From: Gammaproteobacteria bacterium
Lineage (GTDB): Bacteria > Pseudomonadota > Gammaproteobacteria > Eutrophobiales > Eutrophobiaceae
DNA: 23,524 bases
Direction: 5' to 3'
Assembly: GCA_016198885.1 (NCBI GenBank)
Contig: JACQHV010000261.1
Span: 1-23,524 of the forward strand
Shown: one piece after another, positions 13,427 to 21,503 of the stretch
Position numbering within the stretch: the stretch's first letter is position 1
Layout: every line of letters begins with the position of its first letter
Notes under the pieces: model-generated
What the model saw: the letters and a program-made list of their open reading frames with translations, nothing else
Database searches by the model: none
What the model was told of the DNA's origin: nothing
Translations under genes and position numbers: made by a program

Positions 13427-15877
13427 TGCATGACCTGGGGCAATCGCCGGTTGAAATTCTTCTTTCGCAAAATCATCTACCGCAATCACTTCTCTGCTGG
13501 CATCGATTGCTGCACGCAAGGTCTTTGCCTCCTGATCTGTAATCATTCCTGTAGTTGATGCCTCGTTCACTGCTTCAACAATTATTAGACTCTTCAGTTG
13601 CCCGCTACGGATTGCCTTGATCAGTCTGGTTTGCAATGACTCAGCTGCGATGGTTTTTATCAATGCATCTTCCAGCATATAGACCACTTCATCGGATTCA
13701 TTTGGCAGGTAGATACCCGTAGTCAATCGGTCCCTGGCATTGCCTGGCGACAATAAAAGTTTTGCTATCCTGCTTTCCAGTACATCATCCGGTTTTGAAT
13801 AGGAGCGCCCAAACGGAAAGATCAGAAACCGCAGTGCAAAAGCAAGAGACTGGACAGGAAAATTGTCGAGAAAATCATAGATTGCCTCCTGAATGAGATA
13901 GAAACTGCGTTGCGCGTTCCATTCCACCAGCACCTTGTCATCCTCCGGCCGTCCCTGATCCTGATGATGTTTAAGTACTGCGGAGATGAGATACAGGTGA
14001 CTGAGTACATCACCCAGTCTGGCAGACAGTCTTTCCCTGCGTTTCAGGGCGCCACCCAAAATCAGCATGGCAAAATCAGCGAGCATGGCAAAGGCCGCAC
14101 TCATCCGTGTCAGTTGCCGGTAATACTTCGCAGTGTCAACAGTGTGCGGCGCCAGGCATAGATATGCATTGCTTAAGCCGAGCAGGAAGGTGCGTACGAC
14201 ATTACTGATGGTAAAACCGATATGACCAAAGATGGCCTTATCAAATTGTTTTAATCCTTCTTTTGGATCCGTATTCGCCGCCGCCTGCATCTCGGTTAAT
14301 ACATAAGGGTGGCAGCGTATGGCTCCCTGGCCGAAAATAATCATGCTGCGGGTGAGAATATTCGCCCCTTCAACAGTGATACCGACGGGTATGGACTGGT
14401 AACTGCGTGCCAGATAATTTCGCGGCCCAAGCATGACACCCTTACCGCCGTGGATATCCATAGCATCATTGACCACCTGGCGCATGTTTTCGGTCATGTG
14501 AAACTTGATGATAGCTGTAATAACGGAAGGTTTCTCACCCTGGTCCAGGGACCCAAGGGTCAAGATACGCGCGGATTCCATCAGGTAGGTCAAACCGCCA
14601 ATCCGCGCCAAAAACTCCTGCACTCCTTCAAATTCACCGATGGAGACATTGAACTGTTTGCGGATGCGGGCATAGGCCCCTGTCGTGCGGCTGGCAAACT
14701 TGCCCGCGCCTGTGCTCAATGCCGGTAACGATATACCGCGCCCATCTGACAGGCATTCCACCAGCATCCGCCAGCCCTGGCCGATGCGATCCTGCCCGCC
14801 GATGACCCAATCCATGGGAATAAACACATCCTTTCCGTTATTCGGGCCATTCTGAAACGGGATATTCACCGGGAAATGCCTTCGCCCGATATTTACACCG
14901 GGGTGTTTTGTCGGGATCAGGGCCAGGGTGATCCCGAGATTTTCCTTATCGCCCAGCAAATGATCCGGATCGTAGAGTTTGAAGGCGAGACCCAGCAGCG
15001 TCGCGATCGGACCCAAAGTGATATAGCGTTTGTTCCAGGTGGCCCGGATACCCAACACCTGTTTCCCCTCAAATTCACCCCGGCTGACAATGCCATAGTC
15101 CTGCATGCCGCCGGCATCGCTTCCAGCCTCCGGACCTGTCAAGGCAAAACAGGGTATCTCTTCGCCACTCGCAAGACGCGGCAGATAATATTCTTTCTGC
15201 GCATCGGTGCCATATTGCATCAGCAGTATCCCCGGACCAAGCGAGTTCGGTACCATCACAGTCACCGCAGCTGTGACACTGCGCGTTGAGAGTTTCATCA
15301 CTACGGCCGAGTGCGCGAGTGCCGAGAATTCCAGTCCACCGTATTGCTTTGGAATAATCATTGCAAAAAAGCGTTGTTGTTTGATGAATTCCCATACTTC
15401 GGGTGGCAGATCATAACGTTCATGTGTGATGTGCCAGTCATCCAGCATTTTGCATAATTCCTCCACCGGCCCGTCAAGAAAGGCCTGTTCTTCCTGACTC
15501 AGGGTCGGTACCGGCATAGACAATAATTTTTGCCAATCGGGCTTTCCGCTGAAAAGTTCCGCATCCCACCAGACATTACCTGCCTCGAGCGCCTCTCTTT
15601 CAGTATCCGACATGGTCGGTAATAATTTACGATAGATGGCAAATAGTCGTGAGCTGATTAACTTCTGACGTAACGGAACAACAAGTAGCGGGATAAAAAT
15701 CAGCAGAAAACACAGCCAGAATACAATAAGCAATAATGCTGAAGATGTAGCGTAATAACTGAATCCTGCGAGTAATAATCCATAGAACATTGCCCACAAC
15801 CAGAGCGTGGATCGCAGAAATGCAAACGTGCAGGCAAATACAAGACAGACAGTCAGGAATAAAGTAAATTGATTCAT
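13421..15877 (-). CDS. fadE: Acyl-CoA dehydrogenase FadE
   Basis: At 818 residues it is near E. coli FadE (814) and far longer than ordinary acyl-CoA dehydrogenases. The N-terminal 70 or so residues form two or three hydrophobic segments (LFLTVCLVFACTFAFL, LWLWAMFYGLLLAGF, LLLIVFWLCFLLIFIPLLVV) that anchor it in the inner membrane. The dehydrogenase core contains FALTGPEAGSDAGGMQD, AITMTENMRQVV-like helical regions, the substrate/FAD segment DAMDIHGGKGVMLGPRNY, and the catalytic glutamate in ITVEGANILTRSMIIFGQGA. The C-terminal FadE-specific domain follows. It oxidises acyl-CoA to trans-2-enoyl-CoA and passes electrons to ETF. ATG at 15877 has AGGATG about 6 bp upstream. It heads the fad block, 89 bp after the YejE-like permease stop. 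Confidence 0.95.
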   Translation of the reverse strand: MNQFTLFLTVCLVFACTFAFLRSTLWLWAMFYGLLLAGFSYYATSSALLLIVFWLCFLLIFIPLLVVPLRQKLISSRLFAIYRKLLPTMSDTEREALEAGNVWWDAELFSGKPDWQKLLSMPVPTLSQEEQAFLDGPVEELCKMLDDWHITHERYDLPPEVWEFIKQQRFFAMIIPKQYGGLEFSALAHSAVVMKLSTRSVTAAVTVMVPNSLGPGILLMQYGTDAQKEYYLPRLASGEEIPCFALTGPEAGSDAGGMQDYGIVSRGEFEGKQVLGIRATWNKRYITLGPIATLLGLAFKLYDPDHLLGDKENLGITLALIPTKHPGVNIGRRHFPVNIPFQNGPNNGKDVFIPMDWVIGGQDRIGQGWRMLVECLSDGRGISLPALSTGAGKFASRTTGAYARIRKQFNVSIGEFEGVQEFLARIGGLTYLMESARILTLGSLDQGEKPSVITAIIKFHMTENMRQVVNDAMDIHGGKGVMLGPRNYLARSYQSIPVGITVEGANILTRSMIIFGQGAIRCHPYVLTEMQAAANTDPKEGLKQFDKAIFGHIGFTISNVVRTFLLGLSNAYLCLAPHTVDTAKYYRQLTRMSAAFAMLADFAMLILGGALKRRERLSARLGDVLSHLYLISAVLKHHQDQGRPEDDKVLVEWNAQRSFYLIQEAIYDFLDNFPVQSLAFALRFLIFPFGRSYSKPDDVLESRIAKLLLSPGNARDRLTTGIYLPNESDEVVYMLEDALIKTIAAESLQTRLIKAIRSGQLKSLIIVEAVNEASTTGMITDQEAKTLRAAIDASREVIAVDDFAKEEFQPAIAPGHAN

Positions 15878-15966
15878 AAATTCATCCTACTATTAATCCG
15901 CCTTCTAATATATCAAGCGTAGGCAAATTTTTAAAAAAATCAGTCAAAATGAACCTGTTTTGCCGG

Positions 15967-17376
15967 TTATCCGGCGGGAATCGTCCTGATCCTGGGATCA
16001 AACGCATCCCGCACGGCATCTGCAAACAGATTTGCGGCAAGTACGAGGCCGAGCATAAAAATAAAGGCTGCACCCAGAGACCACCACACTATCGGCTCAC
16101 GTGCCATCTCCAGTCGGGCACTGTTAATCATATTGCCCCAGCTGATCATGCTGGGATCGACTCCGATACTGATATACGCCAACACCGCCTCTACCAGCAC
16201 CAGACCACTGAAATCAAGAACAATCGAAATCATGACAATATGCATCACATTTGGCAGCACATGCCGCGTCATAATGGTGACATGGTTGACACCAAAGGCC
16301 TGCGCTGCCTGTACATAATCGATCTCACGCAGCTTCAACGTTTCACCTCGCAACAAACGGCACAGCCCTGTCCAGCTCATGATGCCAAGTATCATACAAA
16401 GGAATAACAAACGCATATCCGCTCGCTGTTCAATACTGGTGAAGTCAGCGGCGTGGTTGGTCATATAGACTTCAAGCATGAGAATCGCAGCGGCGATTAA
16501 TAACACCCCGGGGATCGAGTTCAGGGTGGTATAGATATACTGAATAATATCATCCACCCAACCACTGAAATAACCAGCCATGATACCCATGGCAAGTGCA
16601 AACGGCAGCATAACCAGGGTGGTCAATGTACCAATGAGTAACCCCGTGCGCACACTCTTCAGCGATTGATAGAGCACATCCTGGCCAACCTTGTCAGTGC
16701 CCAGCACATGATAATAACTGGAAAGATAGGCAAGCGTTACGCCACTGATGAGAATACACCCCAGCGTAATCAAAATAACATGCCATGGGATTAAATGTTG
16801 CCGCCGGATTATAAGTTTGAATTCTGTCGTCATGCTGCATCGTCTGATACGGGACAGAATGATAATAATCACCATGGATATGAACAGCCAGGTAATTATT
16901 CCCATTACCATTCCAGTAATCGTCTTGCCCAGGATATCTTGAGCTATTTCTTTGCCCGGATATTGCAGATGGCTGCCACCATAATATAAACGCGGATAAT
17001 CGCGAATTTGTCTGCCTTCGGGCAGGTCAATGGCTTCCTTCGCATAGGCATGCGTTGCGAACGGTGCCGAATAGGTTCTTTCAACCCGGCTGCGCAGTTT
17101 TTCAGTCAGGACATCCAGCAGGCTCAGGATATCAGTCGAATATTTTATTTCTTTTTGATCAATATTATTGAGCCGTGGATGAAAATGAATTGTATCCAGT
17201 AATCCCACCGCGATATAAAACAGCAACACGACTGCTGCTGACATAGCCAGTGAATTTTTCCCAACCTGACGCCATGGTATTCGCAGATATTCATGTTTGA
17301 GCGTATACCAGATAAACAGACACACCATGAATAACAGTAAAAAGATAAGTGCATCGGTAATAAAAACAACAGGCAT
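15967..17376 (-). CDS. yejE: Peptide-type ABC transporter permease (YejE-like, extended N-terminus)
   Basis: This 469-residue inner-membrane permease is longer than E. coli YejE (about 341). Two N-terminal membrane segments (residues about 1-25 and 45-62) are followed by a periplasmic stretch of about 90 residues containing LYYGGSHLQYPGKE, a third segment, and then the BPD_transp_1 core starting LGTDKVGQDVLYQSL. The ATPase-contact EAA loop is REIDYVQAAQAFGVNHVTIM followed by TRHVLPN. The C-terminus DAFDPRIRT is typical of DppC/YejE proteins. TTG at 17415 would overlap the upstream gene by 29 bp. ATG at 17376, 10 bp after that gene's stop with GGAG nearby, is the likelier start. The partner ATPase is the gene at 5832-7475. 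Confidence 0.9.
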   Translation of the reverse strand: MPVVFITDALIFLLLFMVCLFIWYTLKHEYLRIPWRQVGKNSLAMSAAVVLLFYIAVGLLDTIHFHPRLNNIDQKEIKYSTDILSLLDVLTEKLRSRVERTYSAPFATHAYAKEAIDLPEGRQIRDYPRLYYGGSHLQYPGKEIAQDILGKTITGMVMGIITWLFISMVIIIILSRIRRCSMTTEFKLIIRRQHLIPWHVILITLGCILISGVTLAYLSSYYHVLGTDKVGQDVLYQSLKSVRTGLLIGTLTTLVMLPFALAMGIMAGYFSGWVDDIIQYIYTTLNSIPGVLLIAAAILMLEVYMTNHAADFTSIEQRADMRLLFLCMILGIMSWTGLCRLLRGETLKLREIDYVQAAQAFGVNHVTIMTRHVLPNVMHIVMISIVLDFSGLVLVEAVLAYISIGVDPSMISWGNMINSARLEMAREPIVWWSLGAAFIFMLGLVLAANLFADAVRDAFDPRIRTIPAG

Positions 17377-17386
17377 AAAAATATAT

Positions 17387-18364
17387 TTACTCCAACCTGA
17401 TCCTCGGGTCCGCAATAGTGTATGAGATATCGGTCAGTATCAGTCCGATGATGTACAACACAGAACCCAGATACACCATGGAACGCACAATGGCAAAATC
17501 CTGACTGTTGATCGCATCAATGGTGTAGCTGCCAAGACCAGGTACAGCAAAGAAGGATTCTGTAACCAGACTGCCAATAAACAGCATCGGTAATACAACC
17601 ACCACACCTGTCAATATCGGGATAAGGCCATTGCGCAAAACATGACGGTATAAGACTACTTTTTCAGACAATCCCTTGGCACGGGCAGTACGCACAAAAT
17701 CCTTGCCCATTTCTTCAAGAAATATCGTGCGGTACCACCGCGTAGATGAACCGATTCCTCCGATCAATCCGACGATAACCGGCAACGTGACAAACTTTAT
17801 AGCATTAACACCGCTGTCATAACCTGAGATAGGCACCAGATTAAACAGTTTGCCGATAATAAACTGGCCTCCGATGATGTAGAACATGCCGGATATCGAC
17901 ATCATGATCACACAAATGACAACCCCCCAGACATCAATATAGCTTGCCCTGAAAAACGCAAGTGTAAGCGCGAAGGTAATGTAGGCAATCAAACCTAGTA
18001 TCAAAGCCGGCACTGTGATTGCAAGACTTGGCCACATACGCTGGCTGATATCATTACTGATATCGCGCCCATTGTCTGATTGGCCAAAATCAAATACAAA
18101 TAATTTTATTGAATTCTGAAAAAATATCGAATCAGTAATTTTCTTCATGCCTTTTGCCTGTGAATTCCAGAGCACCGGCATGTCATAGCCACGTTCACGC
18201 TTCCATTTATCTATCGCCTCCTGAGTCACCCGCTTTTGGCCGAGTTGCATACGCGCCATATCATCAGGGGTGTTCACGACGAAAAATAATACAAACGTAA
18301 TAATGTTTATCCCGATCAGGATAGGCAGGGCATAGGCGATGCGGCGCAAAATGTAATTAATCAT
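17387..18364 (-). CDS. yejB: Peptide-type ABC transporter permease (YejB-like)
   Basis: This 325-residue inner-membrane permease has a DppB/YejB layout. An N-terminal segment INYILRRIAYALPILIGINI is followed by a periplasmic region of about 85 residues, then five further hydrophobic segments. The EAA loop is EEMGKDFVRTARAKGLSEKV followed by VLYRHVLRNGLIPI. GSLVTESFFAVPGLGSYTIDAI is the conserved C-terminal motif, and it ends in ADPRIRLE. ATG overlaps the stop of the substrate-binding protein by 4 bp (ATGA), so translation is coupled. It forms the membrane channel with the YejE-like permease next downstream. Confidence 0.92.
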   Translation of the reverse strand: MINYILRRIAYALPILIGINIITFVLFFVVNTPDDMARMQLGQKRVTQEAIDKWKRERGYDMPVLWNSQAKGMKKITDSIFFQNSIKLFVFDFGQSDNGRDISNDISQRMWPSLAITVPALILGLIAYITFALTLAFFRASYIDVWGVVICVIMMSISGMFYIIGGQFIIGKLFNLVPISGYDSGVNAIKFVTLPVIVGLIGGIGSSTRWYRTIFLEEMGKDFVRTARAKGLSEKVVLYRHVLRNGLIPILTGVVVVLPMLFIGSLVTESFFAVPGLGSYTIDAINSQDFAIVRSMVYLGSVLYIIGLILTDISYTIADPRIRLE

Positions 18365-20520
18365 AACGCGGAAGATTGCTCACGACGTTTATAGCTGATA
18401 TATGCCGGGATAATGCTGATCAGGAGTATTAATAACAATAATATGATCGGCCAGAATACAGGTTGATTCCATTGCGTGCGTAACTTGTTTCTTGTTTCAG
18501 GATCAATGCGTATGTATTTCAAGGTGTTATTTAACATAAGCGCCGGTTTGGCATTTTTGAACCAGCGGTGGTGCAATGTAAACGCGACGGGATGAAATCC
18601 CCATAACCATGGAGCATCACGTCTGGCAATATCGATCATCCTGTCCACTATGGCCTGGCGTTCAGGTCCATTTGACATACTCTTCATTTGATTAAAAAGG
18701 TAATCAAATTCTTCATTCTCATAGTTTGCGGCGTTTTCACCATTCAATCCCACTTTGGCATTGGGGCCATACAAAAGAAACAAAAAGTTTTCCGGATCCG
18801 GATAATCAGCATTCCATCCCCACATAAATATCTGCTCCGTCCCTTTCAGCATTTTTTCCTGAAAACGGTTGTAATCTGTGGCGCGTATTACAAGAGTAAT
18901 TCCCAATTTGGAAAATTGCTTACGGAACCAGTCAAATATTGCCTTGGCATCAGGGCCTGTTGCAGGTGTATCAAGATACAAAATCAGAGATTGCCCTGAC
19001 TGCACCTCACGACCATCTGGATAACCGGCTGCAATCATTAACTCCTGTGCTTCCCTGATATTCCTCCGCTCTGCCCTGCCTTTACGCCATGTATAAACAT
19101 AAGGATTAATTCCATCACTACCTTCACTATATCCGAAAATACCGGGTGGGATTGGTCCCTGTGCAGGGACACCGCGTCCATTGGTAAAAATGGAGATATA
19201 CTCCTCATAATCCACTACTATCGATATCGCCCTGCGTAATAATCTCGCTCGCTCACTATCACCACCGACGACTTCATCACGCATATTGAAACCCATATAA
19301 AATGTTGAAGACATGACTGCCGTAGTGAGTTTTATACCCTTATTACGCATCTGTTCTGTTAATTCCAATTCTCCCTTTGTGTTGAACGTTACCGCCTGAT
19401 CAAAACTATCAGAGACTATACCGGAGGTATCATAATAACCTTGCAGGAATTTGTTCCAGGCAGGGATGGATTCCCTCTCAAGACTGAATATCGCTGTATC
19501 GATAAATGGCATGGTTTGCCCTGCATCCTGGAGTAAGCCATTCACCTCGTCTTCTGGTCCTCCCTTGTCTGGATACAATTCACCCCGGAAATTCGGGTTA
19601 CGTTTGAGCACCATGCGGCGGTTTGGATTATTTTCCGTCAACATATAGGGCCCTGTGCCTACCGGATACCAGTTCAGCGTAATATTTTTTTCTTCCATGC
19701 CGGGTTGTGAATAAAAAAAATCTGCCTCCCATGGCATGGGTGCAAAAAAGGGCATGGAAAGCCAGTAACGAAACTGCGGATATTTTTCCTTGAGTGTAAT
19801 TTCAAAAGTATAGCGATCCAGAATACGCACACCGCTTAAATGATGATTGCGTAAATCAATGAAATTATTTTTATCAATTTCATTTTTATGTTTATTCGTT
19901 AATTCTTCCGATAACTCCTGCAAACCGTGAATATATTTGGACATCAATCCGGCAATGGGGGAATGCACACCCGGATGGGCAAGTCTTTTAATCTGGTATA
20001 CATAATCCTCTGCGGTAAGTTCCCGTGTACCAGTTTCAGAAAAGTCCGACAGGGCATGAATTTTCTCTAGATCATCTTTGGATAGATGGTGATAACGGTA
20101 TTTCCCTCGTTTATCACGTGCAAAGGCCGGATGCGGTTGATAGAGAATACCGGATTTGATTGTGATTCTATAAACTACACGATGTACCGACTCGGGTGGT
20201 GTGTCCGCATCCAGCATATTACCGGCATTATCGTAATACTCTGCCTGTGGCACTGCTGTTGCCGTCAGGGGAATCAGTTCATACGGCCGTTTCAGGAAAT
20301 GATACTGTAAGACGGGTTCATAGATCTGACCCAGAAATACATATTCATTGCCACTGTATGAGCTCACTGGATCAAGGTGTTTCGGCCGCTCTTCAAATGA
20401 ATCGTAGTAGATGTTGTCTTTTGATTGACTGTCAGGATAGGGATTATTCCACGGGCTGATATTACAACCGGTAAATAATATTAATGTGCTCAATATCCAA
20501 TACAGAGCAAATCTATTCAT
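18361..20520 (-). CDS. yejA: Extracellular solute-binding lipoprotein of a peptide-type ABC transporter, with C-terminal membrane segment
   Basis: This 719-residue family 5 (SBP_bac_5) binding protein has an N-terminus FALYWILSTLILFTGC that looks like a lipoprotein signal, with Cys19 as lipid site. The body has family features: YEPVLQYHFLKRPYELIPLT, a central NWYPVGTGPYMLTENNPNRR, LRRAISIVVDYEEYI, and FMWGWNADYPDPENFLFLLY. Unusually, residues about 685-707 (VFWPIILLLLILLISIIPA) form a membrane helix followed by basic YKRREQ, so the protein may be held at both ends. It should capture peptides or similar ligands in the periplasm and pass them to the permeases that follow. ATG at 20520 has no clear Shine-Dalgarno sequence; TATAGT lies only a few bases upstream. 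The yejA symbol is by position and family only. Confidence 0.88.
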   Translation of the reverse strand: MNRFALYWILSTLILFTGCNISPWNNPYPDSQSKDNIYYDSFEERPKHLDPVSSYSGNEYVFLGQIYEPVLQYHFLKRPYELIPLTATAVPQAEYYDNAGNMLDADTPPESVHRVVYRITIKSGILYQPHPAFARDKRGKYRYHHLSKDDLEKIHALSDFSETGTRELTAEDYVYQIKRLAHPGVHSPIAGLMSKYIHGLQELSEELTNKHKNEIDKNNFIDLRNHHLSGVRILDRYTFEITLKEKYPQFRYWLSMPFFAPMPWEADFFYSQPGMEEKNITLNWYPVGTGPYMLTENNPNRRMVLKRNPNFRGELYPDKGGPEDEVNGLLQDAGQTMPFIDTAIFSLERESIPAWNKFLQGYYDTSGIVSDSFDQAVTFNTKGELELTEQMRNKGIKLTTAVMSSTFYMGFNMRDEVVGGDSERARLLRRAISIVVDYEEYISIFTNGRGVPAQGPIPPGIFGYSEGSDGINPYVYTWRKGRAERRNIREAQELMIAAGYPDGREVQSGQSLILYLDTPATGPDAKAIFDWFRKQFSKLGITLVIRATDYNRFQEKMLKGTEQIFMWGWNADYPDPENFLFLLYGPNAKVGLNGENAANYENEEFDYLFNQMKSMSNGPERQAIVDRMIDIARRDAPWLWGFHPVAFTLHHRWFKNAKPALMLNNTLKYIRIDPETRNKLRTQWNQPVFWPIILLLLILLISIIPAYISYKRREQSSAL

Positions 20521-20650
20521 AATCAGATACTATATCGATGCGGAGGGTTTGTCTTTTCCTTCAACGTGCATTATAAACGCCATCATTATTCTGTACACTT
20601 TGGCACCGGACTAATAATAAATTGCAAATACAACCATAAGGAAAACCAGT
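20521..20650. promoter_or_regulatory. Divergent promoter region between the transporter operon and fabI
   Basis: The 130-bp gap serves both the minus-strand operon and fabI on the plus strand. Toward fabI there is an AT-rich TAATAATAA (20612-20620) that may hold a -10 element, but I find no convincing -35 at the right spacing. AAGGAAAA precedes the fabI ATG. Toward the transporter TATAGT is visible close to the ATG. Promoter positions remain unproven. Confidence 0.45.
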
Positions 20651-21430
20651 ATGGGGTTACTTGAAGGCAAACGAGCATTAATTGTTGGTGTGGCCAGTAA
20701 TCGCTCAATTGCCTGGGGGATTGCCAAGGCCATGCACCGTGAAGGCGCCCAACTGGCATTTACATTTCAAAACGAAAAATTGCGCGAGCGTGTAGAGAAT
20801 TTTGCGACCCAGGTAAATTCCGAGATCACAGTACCGTGCGATGTGGCCAGTGATGAACAAATTCAGGCTGTATTTGATCATATAGATGATTACTGGGACA
20901 GTCTGGACATCCTTGTTCATTCAGTGGCCTATGCGCCACGGGATCAACTGGAAGGTGAATATCTCGAGAGTGTCACCCGCGAAGGTTTTCTCACCGCTCA
21001 TGAGATCAGCTCATACAGTTTTTCTGCATTGGGAGATGCTGCAAGGCCCATGATGAAGGGAAGAAATGGTGCCATGCTGACACTGACTTATATCGGTGCA
21101 GTACGAGCCATGCCTAATTACAACGTCATGGGTGTTGCCAAGGCAAGTCTTGAGGCAAATGTCCGCTATATGGCCTCAAGCCTTGGCCCCGAAGGGATCC
21201 GTGTTAATGCCATATCTGCCGGCCCCATACGCACCCTGGCAGCTTCTGGTATCAGCGGGATGCGGGATTTTCTGAGCTACGTTGAAAGAGTAGCGCCCTT
21301 GAGACGAAATGTGACCATTGATGAAGTGGGTAATGTTGCTGCCTTTCTGTGTTCTGACTATGCCTCCGCCATCACTGGTGAAATTACATATGTTGATTGC
21401 GGTTATAATGCCATCGGTATGAGTTTTTAA
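20651..21430 (+). CDS. fabI: Enoyl-[acyl-carrier-protein] reductase [NADH] FabI
   Basis: This 259-residue cytoplasmic short-chain-dehydrogenase-fold enzyme completes each elongation cycle of type II fatty-acid synthesis by reducing trans-2-enoyl-ACP with NADH. FabI-specific features are LEGKRALIVGVASNRSIAWG at the N-terminus, DILVHSVAYAPRDQLEG, HEISSYSFSAL, TLTYIGAVRAMPNYNVMGVA with Tyr147 and Tyr157, and KASLEANVRYMA with Lys164. This is the Y-x6-K spacing of FabI, one residue shifted from E. coli numbering. GPIRTLAASGI and the CGYNAIGM tail are also typical. ATG at 20651 is preceded by AAGGAAAA. It is divergent from the transporter operon and convergent with ppiD, the local order I recall in Pseudomonas. 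Confidence 0.96.
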   Translation: MGLLEGKRALIVGVASNRSIAWGIAKAMHREGAQLAFTFQNEKLRERVENFATQVNSEITVPCDVASDEQIQAVFDHIDDYWDSLDILVHSVAYAPRDQLEGEYLESVTREGFLTAHEISSYSFSALGDAARPMMKGRNGAMLTLTYIGAVRAMPNYNVMGVAKASLEANVRYMASSLGPEGIRVNAISAGPIRTLAASGISGMRDFLSYVERVAPLRRNVTIDEVGNVAAFLCSDYASAITGEITYVDCGYNAIGMSF

Positions 21431-21503
21431 TTACACCATCCTGGTGATTGTTAGCTTGGAGCAATCCGGTGCGATGTTTCGCTGATCGTTTAGTACAAAT
21501 AAC

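Noticed and set aside
14309..15416. Long plus-strand open frames inside fadE
   Set aside because: FadE is conserved over its full length in the other frame; these are by-products of its codon composition.
15960..15980. GCCGG-ATAA-CCGGC hairpin at the permease stop as a terminator separating the transporter and fad blocks
   Set aside because: The stem is five pairs and is followed by AAAACAGG on the minus strand, with T runs only further on. It may weaken read-through but is not a standard terminator.
17377..17415. TTG start for the YejE-like permease, adding 13 residues
   Set aside because: It overlaps the upstream gene by 29 bp. ATG 17376 lies just after the upstream stop and has a GGAG nearby, and the first membrane helix begins right after it.
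21434..21446. CACCA-TCC-TGGTG hairpin after fabI as a terminator
   Set aside because: The stem is only 5 bp with no T tract, too weak to call.
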